Below, in pieces: positions 22,927 to 34,875 of a stretch of DNA of 64,000 bases. The stretch spans positions 25,907,354-25,971,353 of the forward strand of contig OZ234494.1 of assembly GCA_965153455.1 (NCBI GenBank), read 5' to 3'. Below the pieces are notes generated by a model, which did not search any database, was not told where the DNA came from, and saw nothing but the letters and a program-made list of their open reading frames with translations. Position numbers and translations under genes: made by a program. Numbering within the stretch: position 1 is the first letter of the stretch; the number at the start of each line of letters is the position of its first letter. The DNA comes from Sphagnum compactum (lineage: Eukaryota > Bryophyta > Sphagnopsida > Sphagnales).

Positions 22927-23145
22927 TTCATCATGAAAATTCATCAATGTCCATTGATCATACATAACTGGGCCATTTTCTAACCTGATGTGGAATTGTG
23001 GAGCCTTAGTAGTGGTAAGTAAGGCCTTGGGTGAAGCAACACCCACACCCATGTTGGCACCATGGTAAAAAAAAAATCCCTAAACTCCATTTAAAAATTA
23101 TTTCTAAATATTACAAATATCCCATAAACCTAAGACTCATAATGG
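22377..23145. other. DNA between the two direct repeats
   Basis: Contains (TTTA)n at 22816-22835 and (CT)n at 22895-22921. I see no primer-binding site next to copy 1, no polypurine tract, and no gag or pol frame, so a mini-LTR element is possible but not supported. Confidence 0.5.
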
Positions 23146-23475
23146 ATGGTTCATTTTTATTGGCCTTATTGGCCTACCAAGGCAAGAAGGAAATTGTGTT
23201 TAGATTCATTATAGAGGATAGTAGCTTAAGGGATTTTGGCCCATACTAGGTAATAATAATAATAATAGGTCTATTTTTATATGCAGATTTTTTAAAAGAT
23301 GATATTTTGGCTTGTGTTGACACTTGAGATTAGTTACTATAGAGTTATAATAATATCTTGAAGGATTTTTTTTTCTTTATTTAGAGGATTTTTTTTTTGG
23401 GAAGGTTATATATTTTTTGCATTGGTGAAATATTTGAGTTTCCATAATTCTTCTTTTGCCTTCTTACGATACTTT
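23146..23475. repeat. Direct repeat copy 2 (about 330 bp)
   Basis: Same-direction partner of 22027-22376, 1.1 kb downstream. It shows (TAA)n where copy 1 has (TAG)n, and lacks the (AT)n run. It is followed at 23480 by (CA)n and at 23559-23571 by a poly-C run. Confidence 0.85.
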
Positions 23476-23833
23476 GGCCCACACACACACACACACAGAC
23501 CTTTCTTTGGTGTCATTATTGTTTGTGTTCCTTAATTTAGTCACACAAATGCATCCATCCCCCCCCCCCCCTCTCCCCACCTCCCTCTTGAAATGCATTA
23601 AAAAAATGAAGAAAAAAAGGTGGGTTCTAGGATTGTTTAAAGTACCTTTTAGTGTTGAAAAAGTAGGGCCATGTTTTGCTGAGCCTCATGCTGTTTTTGT
23701 GGAGAAAAAGAGGACCCCAAAAAAAAAAGGGGTGCAAAGTACCATGCAAAGTGACATCAAGTCCGTCCTCCTATCTAGTTTTTTGCAGGCCTACATTCTT
23801 CCATCATTTGGGTAGCTACTCAAAATTGATCCT

Positions 23834-24316
23834 TGATGGAATGGGGATTTTGAATTTTTGGGGAGTTAAAAAAGAATGTTCCTTTTTTTCCTCTTTCAAA
23901 TTTATAGAATATGATTCTATAACTATAGGTGGATTTGAATTCTTGGGGAGTAACAAAAAAAAAAATCTTCCCTTTTTTCCTCTTTCAAATTATAATATAT
24001 AATTCTAGAACTATAGGTGGATTTGAATTCTTGGGGAGTAAAAAAAAAAATCTTCCCTTTTTTCCTCTCTCAAATTATAATATATAATTCTAGAACTATA
24101 GGTGGATTTGAATTCTTGGGGAGTTAAAAAAAAAATCTTCCCTTTTTTCCTCTCTCAAATTATAATATATAATTCTAGAGCTACAGGTGGATTTGAATTC
24201 TTGGGGAGTTAAAACAAAAATCTTCCCTTTTTTCCTCTCTCAAATTATAATATATAATTCTAGAACTATAGGTGGAAGAGAATTCTTGGGGAGTAAAAAA
24301 ATAAATCTTCCCATTT
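23834..24316. repeat. 85-bp minisatellite, about six units
   Basis: AACTATAGGTGGATTTGAAT (or variants) starts at 23921, 24009, 24094, 24179 and 24264, spaced 88, 85, 85 and 85 bp. A diverged first unit starts near 23834 (TGATGGAATGGGGATTTTGA) and the last is truncated. Each unit has TTCTTGGGGAGT, an A-run, TCTTCCCTTTTTTCCTCT and ATTATAATATATAATTCTAG. Open frames across it are artefacts. Confidence 0.9.
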
Positions 24317-27300
24317 TTGTGAAACTTTGAAGGTGTAAAGAGTGATAGAGTGTTTTTTTTCTCTCTCCTTTTTCTTTCTCTTTTGTGTGTGGCTTGGATT
24401 CATGACAACCATTGCTAGTATGAGAGTGATGTTGTTGCTACTACGTTTGACTATGTGCAATGCTCACACAATTGTTAGTATGCCAAAGACAAGCATTGCA
24501 ACAAGATTTGTTTGTAGGTGTTCAATGTTAAGCACAAACTTGCTAGTCTTTTTTTTGTTTATGTTGTTTTTAAAGAGTTTATGTGGATGTAGTTGTTTTG
24601 AAATGGTGAAGCAAGAATGAAAGATCAATTGCTCTTAAAAGCAAAGAAAAAGTTGTTCAAGGAAGGACATCGTCCTGCATTTACCGCAATGTCGATGAAA
24701 CAACAATGAAACAAAGGAAAGAGAGTTTTTATGTAAAACAATTGTAATGGCTCGTGTGGTTTAAGGTTTTGAAACCAAGGAGACTATTTTTTCCAATATG
24801 CTCTTAAAGTTTGGAACATGTATGGTGACGAAGGTCAAGTGGAAGATCTTTATGTGTCTTCAAATGTAAAGGAAGAGAAGCCTAAAATACAAAGGGATTG
24901 CACTAATATCTACTTTACTATTTCAATTAACTACATTGAAGTTATTTTAGCACCACAACAAAGCTTCTAGCCTTTTTCTTCTTGCATCGCACTAGGGGAT
25001 TTTTCAAGGGTTTCTTGTAAGAGGATGACTTTTCATTCTCGAGGTCCATAGTCAAAGGTCCATGGTCTTTTTCTTAATTCATAATTTGTCTCTTTCTTTC
25101 TCACAATCTAGGATGACATTTTTATATTTGTATGTGTGTCCATGGGTACCACATGCATTTCAAGCACCTACAACAGAAGGTATATTGGATAACTTTTTAT
25201 TTGTCTATAGTGAACAATGGATTTGACCTTTGATGCATGATTTGAATCTTTCAAGCATATGCACTAACCTTGAAAATTTGATGACTTCCATTTTTGCATT
25301 CCAAATCCTAGCCATTATTTTCAAATCTTAGGTATTAGAAGGTTATGTTTGTTTTTCCCTCTTCTATATTATTTAATTTCATGGTCTCTCATTAGATCTT
25401 TTGGAATCTATGGCCTTAATTGACAAAATGAGACTCCCACATCATTCCCTAACCACATGACTATAATTTCATATTATTGTTTATTGAAACTTGTGCAAAT
25501 ATTTTGAAAATGGATTTTTATGAAAAATGTTTTAAATGCACCTTTACAAAATAATAGACTATAACATCTTTTTGAGACATAGGATTTTTTTTTAATTAAG
25601 AAAATATATAAATCATAATTTTATGTTTTCACGTGGTATTCGATATTATGAACACATGGCTCCTATTCTTTAAAGGGTCTTATGTGAAGGAGCTTAAAAA
25701 TTTCCCACTTTATTATTACTTAAGTTTTTAATATCCACATATTGAAGCCACCTTAAACTTATTTAAATTTTTTGTTTGCATTAAAATTTGACACCATACC
25801 ATTTTTTAGTTTTTAGTTTTAGTTGGAATAATGATGAGGGGTTTACAATTTTTCAGTGTGTTCATATATAACAAACAAACAACCATTGAACACAAACATA
25901 ATCAAAGAACAAAAAACATATATGTAATATCTAAATCAAGGCAAGGCATTTTACACATGTGCTATACCATTTCCAAATCTTTGAAAAACCTAGGAATAAT
26001 GCATGCCCTATATTAAATATTATTAGTTTTGAAAATAAAGATGATCATATTATAGATTTAATTGAATTACAATTTTTACCCGACAACCAATATATGGGAC
26101 CTTATATATTTATTCATGTAGTTTTTAATTTTAAAAAATACCCCATAATTGTTTTAACATTGAAGTTTTGAAAGATGTTTTTTGAAATAGGTGGATGTGA
26201 AGCCCCCACCAAAAGGGTAAAAACGTGGTAATAAAATCACTAGTAGCTCCTAAGTTAGTTGTGAGTAATTTTAACATATTGTTGTGGCAATTGCAACATG
26301 GGATCAATCAAAAAGTTTTGAAACAATGCTAAACAACAATGTTTAATAATGATTTTACATTATTACATTCAGTTGAAAAACATTGGTTACAAGCTCTAAA
26401 ACTTGCTAAAATGTATTTTATATTTATTAGATTACTTTGAAATTTATCCAAATGTTAGATTGATATATTAATATGTCTTGTACAAAAGTGGAATGTAAAT
26501 AGGATAATAGGAACCATAGTTGTTTGCTTAGAAAGGTAATTACTTAGAAAGCAACGGGATTGCTTGCCAAGATGATGTGGTAGATTTTAATTGGTTACAA
26601 AAGGTGATAAATTAGAAATCCATGATTTGTACAATGACCAAAAATATTCATTTCTTTTGTCGTGACATATTATATTATTATGTAAAGTTCTAGATAATTA
26701 TCATACATTATTATGTCATTTTTAAAACATTTCAAATATTTTTTTAAATGAAAAAAATTGCAAAAGGACTAATTACAATGTTTTACGAATGTTTTTTTAT
26801 TACTATACATTTATTAAATTCAATCCAAATAGTTTCACATATTCCTAGTTTTAAAATTATCATGTAAACCTATTAAAGACTTGTAATATTAATACTTTTT
26901 TTTTTACTAGTTACATTTCCTTTGGCTCTCATTAATTTGATTACACCCTGCAATACACATTTTCAACATTATTTTAGTTTATGAAACTTATAAAAATGTC
27001 AAAAAATGATTGGTCATGCTCGAAGTGGCTCCTATGAACTTGATTTGAACCAAAAATGAAAAATCACTTAAAATGCAATGGATTGAATTTTTTGAAATAA
27101 GTATTCACCATAAATGGCCAAAATGGCAACCTTAGGGGACTTTTCCCATTTTGATTGGATTTAATTTCAACTCTTACAAATGTGGCATTACAAATTCCAA
27201 AATTTCAAACTTCAAAACAATGATGTATAACACATGTTGTCCACTTTCAAAAAGACCAGGTAAATTTAAAGGTGAAGAAACATAATGTAATCCCTCTTGA

Positions 27301-30109
27301 TTGCAAACTTTGTCCTTTTATTTCTTTACATGGGTCAATGTTTAATTTCTATTGCACTAGGATTTTATAAGTCTTTGCCAAACACTGAAACTCTAGCTAA
27401 GTTTTTTTTGAAGGTTAATGTGGTGTGCTTTGATTGGCTATATAAAAACATGTAAGTTGTGGAAATTAAATACATCATGAAGCATTCTTAACATGTTTAA
27501 TGTATTGGCTAATGACCATTGGTAGGATGCAATGGAGTGGTGAATGGCCACAAGCTAGATCTAATCAATTATGGCCATTATTAGACATGCATAATGAGAA
27601 AATAGGGGATTTTACAACTTGGCTTGAAACCAATTTTTTGAGTTGCACTAGACACTTGCAACTTTGAATATTTGTATGACGTGAGTTCGGACAAGTTCCA
27701 CCAATTTCATCAAATGCAACTTGACATATATGTTAACATATATTTGTTGAAAATACATTCAATTTTGTGAAATTAACTGCAATTAAATTGCAACAAAAAT
27801 GTCCACCAATGTTGTGTATGTATATGGTTTTTGATATATATATAGTGTAAGAGTAAAAATTTTACACATAATGCAACGTAAAATAACATGTAAAACATAA
27901 ACATTTTATGCTAATAGATGTTTGATCAATGGTCATCAAACATCTATTGATGACTTATTTTAAGTAAGCTCCCCTTTGAGATATTGCTTCCATTTTGGTC
28001 TACCCTTGTTGTGTTAAAAACTCATAGTTGCTAATGAAAAGTTTGATGTGCAATACCTTCATCAATATATTGCACTATATTTAGACTTACATGACGATTT
28101 TTTTTACATAATGCCATGTAGGTGTATTCTAAATATATATGATACATGCCATGCAAGTGTAAGTGTTAAGTGTAAACATAAAATCCTTGGTGTGAAAGTG
28201 TAAATGGTTTACATTTACATGATTTTAACAACATGAAAAATTCTTATTTGTAATTACATGCACAACATTAGTGTACACGTAGGTTTCTTGCACAAAATAC
28301 CCACAAACTAGTGCCGTGCTTATGTGACTTTCATTCATCCATTAACGAATGAAATCTATTGATGTCCACTATAACTAACTTGCAACTAATGCATTACTAA
28401 ATTACCATTTTGAAACTCACGAAGCTTTGCACATTAATGTAAAAATAAATTCATTGTGATGTGAAGACTAAAACTTAATGTTCATATCTAAAATTAAGTG
28501 GGAGTTTTTGGCAACTACAATGGAACTAATGAACACCATACATACAATGTCATCATTAACTTATTATTGAAATGAAATATAAAAGACACATCATAATCAC
28601 ATCATATAACCAAGTTTATCCATTTATGGTCATTCTTTTTGGTTTGGCATATGTTTACTTTTGATGTCCATATTTGGGTGTTCATATTATGAAAATTGAA
28701 TAGGCATAACCTATGACTACATTTTAATTTATAAACAAGATAAAACATTGGTACGTGTTTAATTTGTCATCAAAATCTAACAAACACATCATAATTATAT
28801 AATGATCAAATTACAAGCTTTACATTTACAAACAACTATTTAAATTCAAAATAAAGTGTTATAAACAAATTTAGAATACATTGGTTTTGAATTTCCTCAC
28901 ATGTAAATGTAAACTTATCTTTGAACCTTAGTTGTTTTAGCATAAAATTTCATTGAACTTGAATGTTTTGGAATTTGCACAAGTGCATCAAAACTCATAA
29001 TCAATAATTCATTTTAGTTGTATAAAAAACTAACAAAAGAGTATTATTTTATTTTTCCTAATTTGAAATTTTCATTATTTGAACTAACACCAAAAAAAGC
29101 AAAATAATGTTATATAAAATATGTTATATTTACCCATAAGAAACTAACAAGCTTAAAATTAAAGAGAACAACCCTCTCCTTATTCATTTCTTAAAATTTG
29201 TTTTTGACATTATGCATGATAATTGTTGATGTAAGTCTTGGGATTTACTAAGAATTACAACCATGTGTCACACACCCTCCCATATCTCACACAAATTTCA
29301 AATTTTAGATTCATTTGAATAGTTGAAATTTAATTATATATTAGTTGCATTAAAGTTATTTATAACAATTTTCATGAAACTTGTGAATAAAATTAAATGA
29401 CATTGATCAAAATCATATAAAAGGAACACATTTTGATTGTAGAGGATAACATTTGTAACAACTTTGCAATTATAATGAAATTTATTGAATTTCAAACCTA
29501 ACATTTTATACATAAATGTGTCATATTTATGTGAATAAGTTGCAATGTAGTTGTACATTAGTTGCAAAGGACATCTAATTGATTTCACAAAAATATGCGA
29601 CCTCACAAGTTGATACACATGTAATTTGCCTCAAAATTTTCAAATTGCCATGTGTTTTCATTCTAGAAATTTTTATTGCACATGTTTCCCACCATGATAA
29701 TTAAAAGTTTACTTGGTTCTAGCAAAAGCTGTAGGATTAGATAATAATCTTTCATTATTCGTGTAAACAAACAATTATTTTTCAACTTTGACCTAATTAG
29801 CCACCACAAGGAATAGAATTATGAAGAATTATCCTTCATAATTCTAAAGTCTTTCATAACCAAGTCATGTATTTTTTTTGCCTTTTGCCTTCCCATTTTA
29901 AATCAAACACAAATCTTGCTTAATGAAAAGGATTATGCCCAAATAGCCATGTATCTTGTATGATGTTAATAAGCTATTACCTTTTCTATCTAAAGAATGG
30001 AGGCTTATATGAACTTTATGAGTTTATCCATTCATTTCTCGAATCTTTCTTGAAATTTAAATAGAATGATCCAACATGTGTAATAAATTGTAAATAAATT
30101 CAATGGTAA
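24317..30109. other. AT-rich intergenic DNA, no gene seen
   Basis: Long stretch of low-complexity AT-rich DNA. The only structures noted are a 14-bp perfect hairpin at 27913-27948 (AATAGATGTTTGAT, 8-nt loop) and an 11-bp one at about 29818-29846. The frames present are short and have no recognisable domain. Positions about 29900-30110 may hold further decayed hAT sequence, but I could not align it. Confidence 0.4.
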
Positions 30110-30760
30110 AAACTATAACTTGGCCCATTCTCCCAAACAACCTTGAGAAAATAACTTCTTCAACATCCTCAGGCTTATCTGATTTCTTGATTGGACATTA
30201 TTTGTCCAATATTTGTTGACCACTAGTTGTTGCAAATGTGTTTCAACCTTCAAAATTATCTCCAACATGTTAAAATTGGTGCCAAATCTTGTTTCATTGG
30301 ACTTTAGCAATTTTAAACCAAACTTTTTTATTGAATAATTTCAAAAGAAAATTTGATTTCAATGATGATCAATGCTACATTTTGCCAAAGTTTTCCTTTG
30401 TTCATCCACAATAGAATCAATGCAAGAAAATATACCTATATCCTCAAGCACAACTCAAGCATATGTTGTATTTGATGTGAAAAAAAATCTTTCCTCTATA
30501 ATTTTCCTAATTTGTTTGCAAATAGAAGCATTGTGTGTTATAACTTCAACAACATGGTCACTACATGCCCTCAATTGCATCAATAAAATATATGCATTGT
30601 AATAAAATTTGAGATTTTTTCCTTCCCACCATTATATGTGGTCTTCTTAAACATCCTTGCCTTTGGTAAAATGGCTGAAATGTTTAATAATGGCCTATTG
30701 GTAGTGTTGGTCCAACCATCACATGTAATGGTGCAACTTGTTTTGTCCCAAGATTGAACA
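30110..30760 (-). pseudogene. Decayed hAT-superfamily transposase fragment
   Basis: On the minus strand three blocks appear in transposase order, in shifted frames. First (30753 down) is SWDKTSCTITCDGWTNTTNR then PLLNISAILPKARMF, like the DGWT region of hAT/DUF659 transposases. Next (about 30580-30485) is DHVVEVITHNASICKQIRKI, like the VVTDNA block. Last (30307-30230) is ETRFGTNFNMLEIILKVE, like the TRFATNF block. Frameshifts and stops separate them, so it cannot encode an active protein. No inverted ends or target duplication were found. The family comparison is from memory but three blocks in order make it fairly sure. Confidence 0.75.
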
Positions 30761-33700
30761 ATTAAAATCTAAGTATTTTTTGAAATCAAAGATTTCACTT
30801 TAGAAAAAAAAATTGTTTATACATTCTCAAATCTAGGGCTTTGTATCTAATATCAAAGTTGCAAATTGTTATGCAAGGAGATAGGGAGTCGTCAAAAGGT
30901 GGAGAGTCTTTGCAAATCATTATATCAAGGAATTAGTTTTGATATTATTTGTTAAAAATGTATGTTGTTGATGTCTACATTTTTTATGTGTTTAATGGGA
31001 TATTCAAACAAAAAGGGATGAGATTAAAAAGGCTTCTTATTCTCTAGGCAATTGAGAATAAATTGAAATAGATGAAAATTTCGTTTAGGGAAATTCATAG
31101 TTTTGAGATCTTAAAATTTATCCCCATCTTTCATTTGTTATATGTAGTCAACCTTGAATGTGGATGTGGGGTCAAACTTTTTCATATGTGATTATTTGCT
31201 TGTCAACAAAATTTGTGGTCTAGATGATGTACAATGCATTAAAAAAATTAGACTACATCCATTGTTGTCTTTTCATTTGATTTCCATCCTTTTTTGCATG
31301 ATGCATACATACATTGAAGTTATTTCTTGCCTAATATAGTTTGCCTCATCTTAATTAGATACATCAATACAAACATCATTAGGTTTTTTTAATATGAAAA
31401 ATTAAAAAAATGTTGTCTCGTGAAAGGTTATTGTGTAACATCCCATCGTAGTCAATTGCATAATCATGTGCTCCATATGCTTATGAATGCCCATCCAAGC
31501 TTCACATGTGTTCATCTAAATATCACAAATCATATGTGACTCCAAATTAAGTACCTCTCCCCACACAAGTTAGTAATTATCAATGGCATTGGAATGTGTT
31601 TATGATAGTTTGTCATTTTAATTTAACATTGGTGGATTATTAAAAAAATTTATAACTATAAACATATTTTATGATTAATTTTAATTTGTGGAAGGTACCA
31701 AATCCAACATCATATATAAAATAAGCCAACAAAAGGTTGGAATTTATTTGTGTAATTGTATTATGCTTTAGAATATGGTTGCAATAGGAAGAATGGGCAA
31801 GTTGGGGGGGGGCATTTTGGGTTTGTGACCTAATGTAAATGGTTGCTTAAAAGTTTAAAACCTCAACTAATTGCATTATGATTAAAATAAAATTTTGATT
31901 CAAGCATTTTCTTTAATACAAATTGGTGGAATTTTGGAAGGTACAATATGCAATAAAACATTACAGATTACAAGTAATAAGATTATGTTGAGTTGAGGTA
32001 TTGAAGATAAGAAACATAAGGATTCATTTATATAAATCAACAACAATTAATAAGGGTAAAATGCCACAAGCAATTGGACATCATTTTGGGACACAATCTT
32101 AGAATGTTGAATCTCATGTTAATTGGTTTTTGTTAATAGTAAGGAGGTTGGGGCAAAATAACTTGCAATTTGGCTCCATTTTAATATATGTTTTGTGTAT
32201 TTTTTGTCACAAGTGTGATGTACACCATGTGAACAAATAGTTATATATGATTGGAATTGTTTTCAAGGGACTTTTCCCTTGATCCTTTTATTATTGATGT
32301 GCCAATACTAAATGTTGTTAATTTTATTCACATTCACATCAACAAAAGAATTGATTCGCCTAATATCTTATGTATGTGATACCTCACAATTGATCAATAT
32401 GTTAATGAAAATCCTTTCATATATGGGTAAACCAAATGGGAATGATAATGAAAATCCTTCAAATATGATGTAGCTTGGAAGAATTAGTGGATGAATAATC
32501 AATCTTATTATCAAATTTTAATGTTTGGATTTGATAGTTTAAACAAAAATGTAATTGGATTAGTCATGTTCAAACAACTATTAATGTGGTACATGCTTGC
32601 ACTTTGTGATGACAATGGTATCAACCTTGGTATTAAGGACCATACTAGCTTGATCCCTTGTTCACAAATATTCAACTTACTATTATAATATTTCAAGCAT
32701 AAAGTCCAAAACAAAAACAATAATCAAACTAGGTTTAGTATTATGATTTGGTCTTCATATTTAACTAAGAAGCAATCCTCCTTGTTTATTTGGCATTAAA
32801 AGGTGGAAAGATCTTTTTTTAGCTATGCCCTTTTATGGCTAATTTATTTGTTGGTCAACACCAGTGTTGGGTATGTATGTGAAATTGTGAATAATTGTTT
32901 GTTTTGGCTTTTTAAATATTTCAGAATCAAAAAATTGCCAATTTTGGTTATTGGCATTAAAAAAATATTCAAAGAATTGCAAGTTTAATCATTTTCGAAT
33001 CCTCAAAGAACTAGCAATTATCATGAAATAACCATTGGTTTTGTAGGTGATTATTTGATTTTTTTAGAAAACTTTGAGAATATGACATATATTAAAATTG
33101 GTTATTTGATTTTTTGAAAGCCATGGTTATGAACTTTTAAAATTGACTTGATAACTATCAAGGTTTTATTCCTACTTGGATATTATATATGACAATCCAA
33201 AATGCAATGTCAATAAAGACCTATTAGCCCATTATTTCATTGAAATATTATATAAAATTGTTAATTCAACACTAAACATATAATATTGCAATCACACATG
33301 GTAGTAAGTGAATCATAACTCAATGTTAAGAATACCATTCCATTGCAAGATTTAGACCTGGAAAGATATTGACAACATCAAGGTTGAGGTGAAATTTTAC
33401 GTGTCACTTTATGTTAGCTTGATGTTAAGTGTTTGGTAGCCTAATTTTAAGTCTTCTAAAATGAAGATTATTATTATTATTAAAAACAACAATTCTAGGA
33501 AGTAGGGTGTATGCAAGTTATAATGACTAAAAAAATGGTAAGAAAAAAATTCAATTTTCATGTTTTTTTTACTTTGGGTCATAATGTGACACAATTCAAA
33601 GGATATTGTGATTACAAGTCTTTAAGTTTTATTCAATTGGAATATGAACACATGTGGAGGTTATAGACCAAGGCATGTATGCAAAGTCCCAAAATGATCC

Positions 33701-34660
33701 ACATTATTTTCAATATGTTATAAACTTTTGAAAAAAAACTAAATTTTACCTTTTCATATGATATGATGCAAAAAAATTCCATTATTATTTTTCACTATAT
33801 TGTTTAACTAAGACCAAGTCCTTAACAAATTTAAGATCCAACCATTCACTTAAAATTTCACTAGCTTAAATTTTGCCCATGTAACATTTGTCTTTAACCT
33901 AAAAGTTCATAGCTTTTGTAATTTTAGTGATTTTTCATTAAAATTAATTGCATGTGTACATATTGAAGTCTTTAACCTAAAATTGAATCCTTATTAAAAA
34001 AAAAAACCATATACAATAGCATGTAGCAATTGTAATTGCATTCATTATAGAAAAACTACCATTTTGACACCAAAAATCATCCACCCTAACACACATGCAC
34101 CTAGTAGCCCACAAATGGGTGCTTTAAAAACTAAAAGTAAATAACTCCTTTAAATTCTAACTTGATTCATTAAAACAAATTTATTTTCTTTTCAACTTCA
34201 TTGTGTGATTACAAAACTAGTTATAAGCAACCTTACCATTAAAACTCCCTTAGTCATTTTAGACAAGTTACATGCAACATGTAGTCACAAATGATAACAT
34301 CATTTGTGATGTCATCATACATTATGAGAAAAAGGTGTTTTGCAATTGGGTTTGTAATTTAGTTTTTGAATTGCAATGACCATTTGCAATTCACTGTATA
34401 TACGATCATGCACTAATGCAATCATTGCAATTCAATCACAATAATTCCTATGCAACTCCCCTATGACTACAACCATAATGTCATGTTGACATAACTTTTG
34501 ATCCATTCCTCAAAATTTAACATGTGGCATTATAAAAAAATTTGGATGAATTTAATTTTGAAATATTGATATCCATCTTCCACTATGATTATTCATTTAA
34601 AATGGTTTTAGATTATGACATGTGGCACAATAAAATTGCTATGTGGCATATTAATTAAAA
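30761..34660. other. AT-rich intergenic DNA, no gene seen
   Basis: AT-rich, with a short G8 run at 31804-31811. Positions 30761-31400 may contain the unrecognisable 5' part of the hAT relic. The frames at 32491-32720 on both strands overlap each other and have no domain. Confidence 0.4.
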
Positions 34661-34716
34661 ACTGGATATATATATATATATATATAACTAAATGAAATTA
34701 TTTAAATACTTAGGTA

Positions 34717-34875
34717 GTTTGGTACATAACCATAGGTGGGTAAATTGGAAGGTCTTACATACCAACCTACCTATTTAACTACCTACCTAGGTAGGTAGAA
34801 AAAAAGACTTATTTACTTACTTAAATAAACAAGTAGGTAGGAAGGTAGAAGGGTAGGTGAACCAAATAATAACCG
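34717..34875. repeat. Palindromic TACC/GGTA-rich element
   Basis: The centre CTACCTACCTAGGTAGGTAG (34779-34798) is a perfect 20-bp palindrome. CCTACCTATTTA on its left and TAAATAAACAAGTAGGTAGG on its right extend the inverted symmetry. TTTGGTACATAACC and GAACCAAATAATAACC mark the two sides. The TAGGTAGG words also occur in family B. Probably a small inverted-repeat element. Confidence 0.6.

Noticed and set aside
22027-23475. Complete LTR retrotransposon
   Set aside because: Direct repeats exist but no primer-binding site, polypurine tract, TG...CA ends or gag/pol frame can be seen.
15146-24316. CRISPR-like arrays
   Set aside because: The tandem units are contiguous with no unique spacers, and the DNA is eukaryotic.
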